Shown: positions 59,828-64,000 of the stretch, in pieces
Layout of the letters: each line of letters begins with the position of its first letter
How positions within the stretch are numbered: the first letter of the stretch is position 1
Source: Vicinamibacteria bacterium
Lineage (GTDB): Bacteria > Acidobacteriota > Vicinamibacteria > Vicinamibacterales > UBA8438
Assembly (NCBI GenBank): GCA_022820675.1
Contig: JAJEFC010000015.1
Location: 55,085 to 119,084, forward strand
Length of the DNA stretch: 64,000 nt
Direction of reading: 5' to 3'
Program-made: the position numbers and the translations under genes
The notes under the pieces: generated by a model
What the model was told of the DNA's origin: nothing
Databases searched by the model: none
What the model saw: only the letters and a program-made list of their open reading frames with translations

Positions 59828-60820
59828 ATGGCGGACGCACGGTTCACGATGACCCGGCGGGAGTGCCTGGGCGCGCTCGCCGCCACCGCGGCGTTCCCGG
59901 CCCTGCGCGGCGCGGCGGCCGAGGGCAAGCCGATGCGCGGCGCGTTCATGATCCTGAGCACGCCGTACACCGCCGCCGACGAGGTCGACTACGAGGACCT
60001 CGCCGGCGAGGTCGACTTCTGCGACCGCTGCGGCATCGAGGCTCTGGTGTGGCCGCAGAACTCGAGCGAGCAGCGGTACCTGAGCAAGGCCGAGCGCCTG
60101 CGCGGGTTCGACGTGCTGGCCGAGGCCAACCACGGCCGCGCTCCCGCCCTCGTGCTCGGCGTGCAGGCCGACGACACCGCGGGCATGCTCGAGTACGCCC
60201 GCTACGCCGAGGCCCTCGCGCCCGACGCGATGATCGCCATCCCGCCCCGCACCGCGTCGTCGCTCGCCGACTTCCGCGACTACTACGCGGCCCTGTGCGA
60301 CGTCACCGGCCGCCCCGTCTTCGTGCAGACGAGCGGCGGGGCCCCCGACATCGAGCCGACGGTCGACTTCCTGGTGGAGCTGGCGCGCGAGTTTCCGCAG
60401 TGCGGCTACGTCAAGGAGGAGCATCCGCCGGTGCAGGAGCGGATGCTCGCGCTGATGAAGCACCGGCCCGACCCCATCAGGAGCATCCTCGGCGCGAACT
60501 TCGGCCGGGCGTGGGCCTACGAGATGCGCCTCGGCACCGACGGGGTGATGACCGGCGGGGTGATGTACGCCGACATCTACGCCGGCCTGTGGGATCTGCA
60601 CCAGGCGGGCCGGCGCGACGAGATGCGCGACCTCTACGGCAAGCTCCTGCTGATGCTCAACCTCGACCGGCTGATCCCCGGAGTGCGGCTCCACGTGCTG
60701 CAGAAGCGCGGCCTGTTCAAGACGACGAAGTCGCGGCGCGGCGAGTACAGCTTCACCCGGGCCCAGATCGACGAGATCGAGCACCGGTTCGCGGCCCTCG
60801 AGCCGCATCTCCGGGCGTAG
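59828..60820 (+). CDS. DapA-like class I aldolase with Tat signal
   Basis: The 330-residue protein belongs to the dihydrodipicolinate synthase/N-acetylneuraminate lyase family. The Schiff-base lysine is in CGYVKEEHPP. GAFMILSTPYTAADEVDYED near the N-terminus and GIEALVWPQNSSEQRYLSKA replace the usual phosphate-loop GTTGE. The first residues contain a twin-arginine signal (MTRRECLGALAATAAFPAL). Family members cleave or form pyruvate-derived C-C bonds. The changed GTTGE region means a substrate other than aspartate semialdehyde is likely. Export of such an aldolase is unusual and recurs in this window with other enzymes. ATG 59828 is preceded by gaggggaggacggca. Confidence 0.83.
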   Translation: MADARFTMTRRECLGALAATAAFPALRGAAAEGKPMRGAFMILSTPYTAADEVDYEDLAGEVDFCDRCGIEALVWPQNSSEQRYLSKAERLRGFDVLAEANHGRAPALVLGVQADDTAGMLEYARYAEALAPDAMIAIPPRTASSLADFRDYYAALCDVTGRPVFVQTSGGAPDIEPTVDFLVELAREFPQCGYVKEEHPPVQERMLALMKHRPDPIRSILGANFGRAWAYEMRLGTDGVMTGGVMYADIYAGLWDLHQAGRRDEMRDLYGKLLLMLNLDRLIPGVRLHVLQKRGLFKTTKSRRGEYSFTRAQIDEIEHRFAALEPHLRA

Positions 60821-60968
60821 CCCGAAATCGCCGCCACCGGCTCCGACTGCCGCCACACGAGCCCTCGGCGGGAGACGGCATCGCTTGACGGTGTAGACTC
60901 CCCGCGCGCAGGCGGGTCAGCGGGACGCGGGGCTCGCGGAGCTGGGTGAGACTCCCTTCGCGGGCCGG

Positions 60969-61346
60969 TCAGCGGCCCTCGTCGAGCAGCACGGCGTCGA
61001 GGCGCTGGTTCACCGAGTGGATGCGCTGGTTCACCGAATCGTTCAATGTGTCCATGCGCTGGTTCACCGAATCGTTCAACGCGTCGATGCGCTGGTTCAC
61101 CGAGTCGTTCAATGCGTCGATGCGCTGGTTCATCGTTTCGTCCAATGCGTCGATGCGTTGGTTCACCGAATCGTCAAGTGCGTCGATGCGCTGGTTCACG
61201 GTCCGAATCCCAGTCTGAATCTCGGTGCGCAACCGGGCCTCGGACTCCGCGATCGTCCGACTCACGATCCACGCCGCGCTGCTCGACGTGGCCATCAACG
61301 CCAACGCCGAGCCGATGACCGTCCACGCGATCTGTGCTCTCGTCAT
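60969..61346 (-). CDS. membrane-anchored coiled-coil protein with 11-residue repeats
   Basis: The 125-residue protein has one hydrophobic helix (AWTVIGSALALMATSSSAAW, about 6-25), then a run of 11-residue repeats of the form VNQRIDALDDS. At least five nearly exact copies (33-bp DNA units) follow each other, with VNQRMDTLNDS and a shorter end VNQRIHSVNQRLDAV. Hendecad repeats with hydrophobic positions three and four apart form right-handed or straight coiled coils. It would be a short rod held in the inner membrane or a surface spacer. The copy number can change by slippage. ATG 61346 has ggcgggagggagcg. Confidence 0.85.
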   Translation of the reverse strand: MTRAQIAWTVIGSALALMATSSSAAWIVSRTIAESEARLRTEIQTGIRTVNQRIDALDDSVNQRIDALDETMNQRIDALNDSVNQRIDALNDSVNQRMDTLNDSVNQRIHSVNQRLDAVLLDEGR

Positions 61347-61612
61347 CGCTCCCTCCCGCCGAACCGCGCCAACCAGAGCGCCGGCGCCTCGACGGACCGA
61401 GCGTCCAGGCGCCCATGGTACATCGGAACGGACTCTCCGCTTCCGGTCGCGGTGCTCACGAGGCCGGCCGCCGATTCGGCCCCGAAGAGCCCCGGGGCGC
61501 CGGCGGAGCTCCCCGTCGAAGGCAGCGGGCCTGCTTGCCACGGGCTCCTCGGACCCGCCCGTGATTGCCAAGTGGACAAGGGCCATGGCCGTATCCGATT
61601 GCCGAAACTGCA

Positions 61613-62398
61613 ATGCGACCGACCTCCTTCTACGAACCTGACGGTCCCGCCGGCTTTCGGGCCACGGCCTGGGCCCGCGGGCCGTGGAGCCGGGATCACC
61701 AGCACGGAGGCCCGCCGGCGGCGCTGCTCGCGCGCGCCGTCGAGGGGGCGCTGTCCGACCGCGACTGCGCCATCGTCCGCTTCACGGCGGAGTTCCTGCG
61801 GCCCGCCCCGATCGGGCGGTTGCGGGTCGAGACCGAGGTGTTGAAGCAGGGCCGGCTGGTGGAGCGGCACGCCGCGCGGCTGTGGTCCGGCGACGACCTG
61901 GTGCTGACCGCGGTGGCTCTCTGTCTGCATCGGAGGCAAGTGGTCCTGCCTGGGATGGAAGCAAAGTCGGTGCCGCCCCCGCCGCCCGAGGGGGTCGAGC
62001 CGTACACCTTCCCGTTTTTCCCCGACCCCGTCGGCTACCACACCGCCATGGACGTACGGTACGTCCGGGGCGCGTGGGGGCAGTCGGACGTGACCTGCTG
62101 GATGCGGCAGCGCTGCCCGCTCCTGCCCGGCGAGGCGCCGACCGGGTGGCAGCGCGCCCTCGTCGCGGCGGACGCCGGCCACGGGGTCGCGGTGCCGGTC
62201 CCCCTCGACGACTACACTTTCATCAACGCCGACCTGTCGGTGCATCTCGTCCGCCCGCTGCGCGGCGAGTGGGTCGGCCTCGAGTCGGGCAGCGTGGCCG
62301 AGTCGTCGGGCATCGGTCTGTGCCGGACCCGCCTGTGGGACGCGGACGGCGTGGCGGGGCGCGGCGCCCAGAGCCTGGTCATCGCCGCGCGGTCCTGA
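61613..62398 (+). CDS. thioesterase family protein (TesB-like)
   Basis: The 261-residue protein resembles the double-hotdog acyl-CoA thioesterases. The N-terminal hotdog reads SFYEPDGPAGFRATAWARGP, WSRDHQHGGPPAALLARAVE with the HGG motif, and IVRFTAEFLRPAPIGRLRVE. The second hotdog starts near VGYHTAMDVRYVRGAWGQSD and contains DDYTFINADLSVHLVRPLRG and the closing GLCRTRLWDADGVAGRGAQS. It would hydrolyse acyl-CoA in the cytoplasm; there is no signal. ATG 61613 has no strong ribosome-binding site (ccgaaactgca), and a start further upstream at 61565 is possible. The gene is followed by the Gfo/Idh/MocA gene at 82 bases. Confidence 0.78.
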   Translation: MRPTSFYEPDGPAGFRATAWARGPWSRDHQHGGPPAALLARAVEGALSDRDCAIVRFTAEFLRPAPIGRLRVETEVLKQGRLVERHAARLWSGDDLVLTAVALCLHRRQVVLPGMEAKSVPPPPPEGVEPYTFPFFPDPVGYHTAMDVRYVRGAWGQSDVTCWMRQRCPLLPGEAPTGWQRALVAADAGHGVAVPVPLDDYTFINADLSVHLVRPLRGEWVGLESGSVAESSGIGLCRTRLWDADGVAGRGAQSLVIAARS

Positions 62399-62479
62399 CC
62401 CCGTTCCGGACCTGCCACGTTATGATGGGCTCGGTGTCGCCGGCCGCGCGCGGCCGGCCTTCCCAGGAGGAGTGTCAGC

Positions 62480-63811
62480 ATGAGCCGCCAGACCCTCTCG
62501 CGCCGCCGCTTCCTCGGCGGGGTCTCGGCCGCCGCTTCCCTGATGATCGTGCCGCGCCGCGTGCTCGGCGGGCGCGGGTTCCAGGCCCCGAGCGACACCC
62601 TGAACATCGCCGGCATCGGGGTGGGGGGGCGCGGCCGGGGCGACGTGCGGGGGTGCGACAGCGAGAACATCACGGCGCTCTGCGACGTCGACTTCGGGCA
62701 CGCCGCGCGCACGTTCGCTCTCTATCCCGAGGCGCGCACCTACGCCGACTACCGGCGCATGCTCGACGCCGAGCCCGACCTCGACGCCGTGATCGTCGCC
62801 ACCCCCGACCACACCCATGCGGTCATCGCGATGGAGGCGATGCGGCGCGGCAAGCACGTGTACTGCGAGAAGCCGCTCACCCGCACCGTCGCCGAGGCGC
62901 GCGCCCTGGCCACGGCGGCGCGCGAGCAGGGCGTCGTCACCCAGATGGGGAACCAGGGCCACGCCAACGACGGCACCCGGCTCATCCGCGAGTGGATCGA
63001 GGCCGGTGTCGTCGGGACCGTGCGCGAGGTGCAGTACTGGACCAACCGGCCCATCTGGCCGCAGGCCATCGAGCGGCCCACCGAGGCCCACCACGCGCCC
63101 CCGGGGCTCGACTGGGACCTGTTCCTGGGGCCGGCCCCCGAGCGGCCGTACCACCCCGCCTATCACCCGTTCCGCTGGCGCGGCTGGTGGGACTACGGCA
63201 CGGGCGCCCTCGGCGACATCGCCTGCCACTCGATGGACGCCGCGTTCTGGGCCCTGCAGCTCGACCAGCCGACGCGCATCGTGGCCGAGACGACGCCGCT
63301 GTTCGCGGAGACGGCGCCGGCGGTGTCGCGCATCACCTACGACTTCCCGGCCCGGGGCGAACGGCCGCCGGTGCGCTTCGTGTGGCGCGACGGCGCCCTC
63401 GCCCCGCCCCGGCCGCCGCAGCTCGCCCCCGGCGATGAGCTGCCCGGCGGCAGCAGCGGCCAGCTCATCGTCGGCGACGACGGCCTCATCGCGGCGAACA
63501 TGTACGCCACCGAGCCGCGCCTCTTCCCGACCGCGCTTCACGAGGACGTGACGGCGAGCCCGCCGCCCGAGAAGTACCCGCGGTCGCCGGGGGTCTACCG
63601 CGAGTGGATCGACGCGTGCAAGGGCAACGGCCGGGCCGGCTCCGACTTCGCCGAGCACGCCGGCCCCCTGACCGAGGTCTGCCTGCTGGGCAACCTCGCG
63701 GTGCGGACCGGCAAGGCCATCGACTGGGACGCCGGGAAGATGCAGGCGACGAACGTGCCCGAGGCCAACGCCTATCTCGACGAGCCCTACCGCGAGGGGT
63801 GGAGCCTCTGA
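62480..63811 (+). CDS. Gfo/Idh/MocA family oxidoreductase with Tat signal
   Basis: The 443-residue protein starts MSRQTLSRRRFLGGVSAAAS, a twin-arginine signal. The NAD(P) Rossmann domain follows with IAGIGVGGRGRGDVRG and VIVATPDHTHAVIAMEAMRR. The diagnostic EKPLTRTVAEARAL is next, and the C-terminal alpha/beta domain contains GWWDYGTGALGDIACHSMDA with the conserved Asp and His of the active site. Members oxidise or reduce sugars and inositols. Tat-exported members of this family are abundant in Acidobacteria and Planctomycetes; some are glycosidases acting through a redox step. Here the bound NAD would be carried out with the folded protein. Ribosome-binding site aggaggagtgtcagc. After 63811 the window shows no further gene. 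Confidence 0.9.
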   Translation: MSRQTLSRRRFLGGVSAAASLMIVPRRVLGGRGFQAPSDTLNIAGIGVGGRGRGDVRGCDSENITALCDVDFGHAARTFALYPEARTYADYRRMLDAEPDLDAVIVATPDHTHAVIAMEAMRRGKHVYCEKPLTRTVAEARALATAAREQGVVTQMGNQGHANDGTRLIREWIEAGVVGTVREVQYWTNRPIWPQAIERPTEAHHAPPGLDWDLFLGPAPERPYHPAYHPFRWRGWWDYGTGALGDIACHSMDAAFWALQLDQPTRIVAETTPLFAETAPAVSRITYDFPARGERPPVRFVWRDGALAPPRPPQLAPGDELPGGSSGQLIVGDDGLIAANMYATEPRLFPTALHEDVTASPPPEKYPRSPGVYREWIDACKGNGRAGSDFAEHAGPLTEVCLLGNLAVRTGKAIDWDAGKMQATNVPEANAYLDEPYREGWSL

Positions 63812-64000
63812 TGCCGTCGATGCACCACGCGAGCGCGTGCCGGCGCGGCCGGGTCGATGCCCGGAGCGCGGCAGCCCGCGTCATCGCCCGGACAAGCCGG
63901 CGGTTGCGTCTTGCTGCCGTCCTGTCGCTGCGGGGTCGGTTCGGAATCCGCGGAATCCTCGACCGCCCGGCGGCCCGCCCGGCCGCGGCCCCGGTTGCGC

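Noticed and set aside
60969..61200. CRISPR-like array of 33-bp repeats
   Set aside because: The units are contiguous without unique spacers and encode an in-frame coiled coil.
63812..64000. Start of another gene at the right edge
   Set aside because: No frame with a start signal or motif is visible in the last 189 bases.

Overview
The window is high-GC bacterial DNA. Its gene content points to the phylum Acidobacteriota, most likely an uncultivated member of the Vicinamibacteria. The evidence is a VWFA-related protein of the type confined largely to Acidobacteria, a block of Oar-like TonB-dependent receptors with N-terminal carboxypeptidase-regulatory domains, two secreted PQQ dehydrogenases, a DUF6152 protein, C-terminal scraps of MacB/FtsX-type permeases, and several Tat-exported versions of metabolic enzymes. 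This assignment is inferred from gene families; no ribosomal RNA is present.

Layout. 1-2460: end of a secreted protein gene, then a decayed mobile region (PIN-toxin fragment, broken tyrosine recombinase) abutting an intact tRNA-Arg(ACG). 2889-13007: secreted PQQ dehydrogenase, Tat-exported threonine-aldolase-like enzyme, TonB receptor, acidic secreted protein, TadA, and an overlapping pair of VWFA-related and BON-domain proteins. 13415-31010: a receptor island with four large Oar-like receptors (two are tandem near-copies), a TPR protein, and two paralogous small secreted proteins. I find a sigma-54-type -24/-12 promoter match upstream of all four receptors (one of them weaker). 31447-39370: tRNA-Ser(CGA), DUF2911 and CopC-like proteins, a transketolase-like enzyme, a candidate non-coding RNA with its own consensus promoter and terminator, and a secreted protein of five repeated domains. 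39647-48227: ABC-2 exporter pair, second PQQ dehydrogenase, Nramp-related transporter, ornithine-cyclodeaminase-like enzyme with a duplicated 3' end, secreted protein. 48296-49742 and 54374-55434: toxin-antitoxin material (frameshifted nucleotidyltransferase, HicAB with a palindromic operator, orphan RelB with a beheaded toxin, PIN/RHH pair). 50216-54222: soluble PQQ sugar dehydrogenase, double CMD protein, triple RidA fusion. 55877-63811: hydrolase, secreted proteins, beta-lactamase-family enzyme, Tat-exported DapA-like and Gfo/Idh/MocA-like enzymes, thioesterase.

How the parts fit. Most proteins are secreted or cell-envelope proteins. TonB receptors would bring polymers, peptides or metal complexes across the outer membrane. 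The PQQ dehydrogenases, CMD, RidA, beta-lactamase-fold and Tat-exported enzymes would work in the periplasm. The intergenic DNA carries at least two dispersed hairpin-rich repeat families, a 112-bp MITE-like element and several tandem repeats, so the region has been rearranged repeatedly. All assignments come from reading the sequence; no database search was run.
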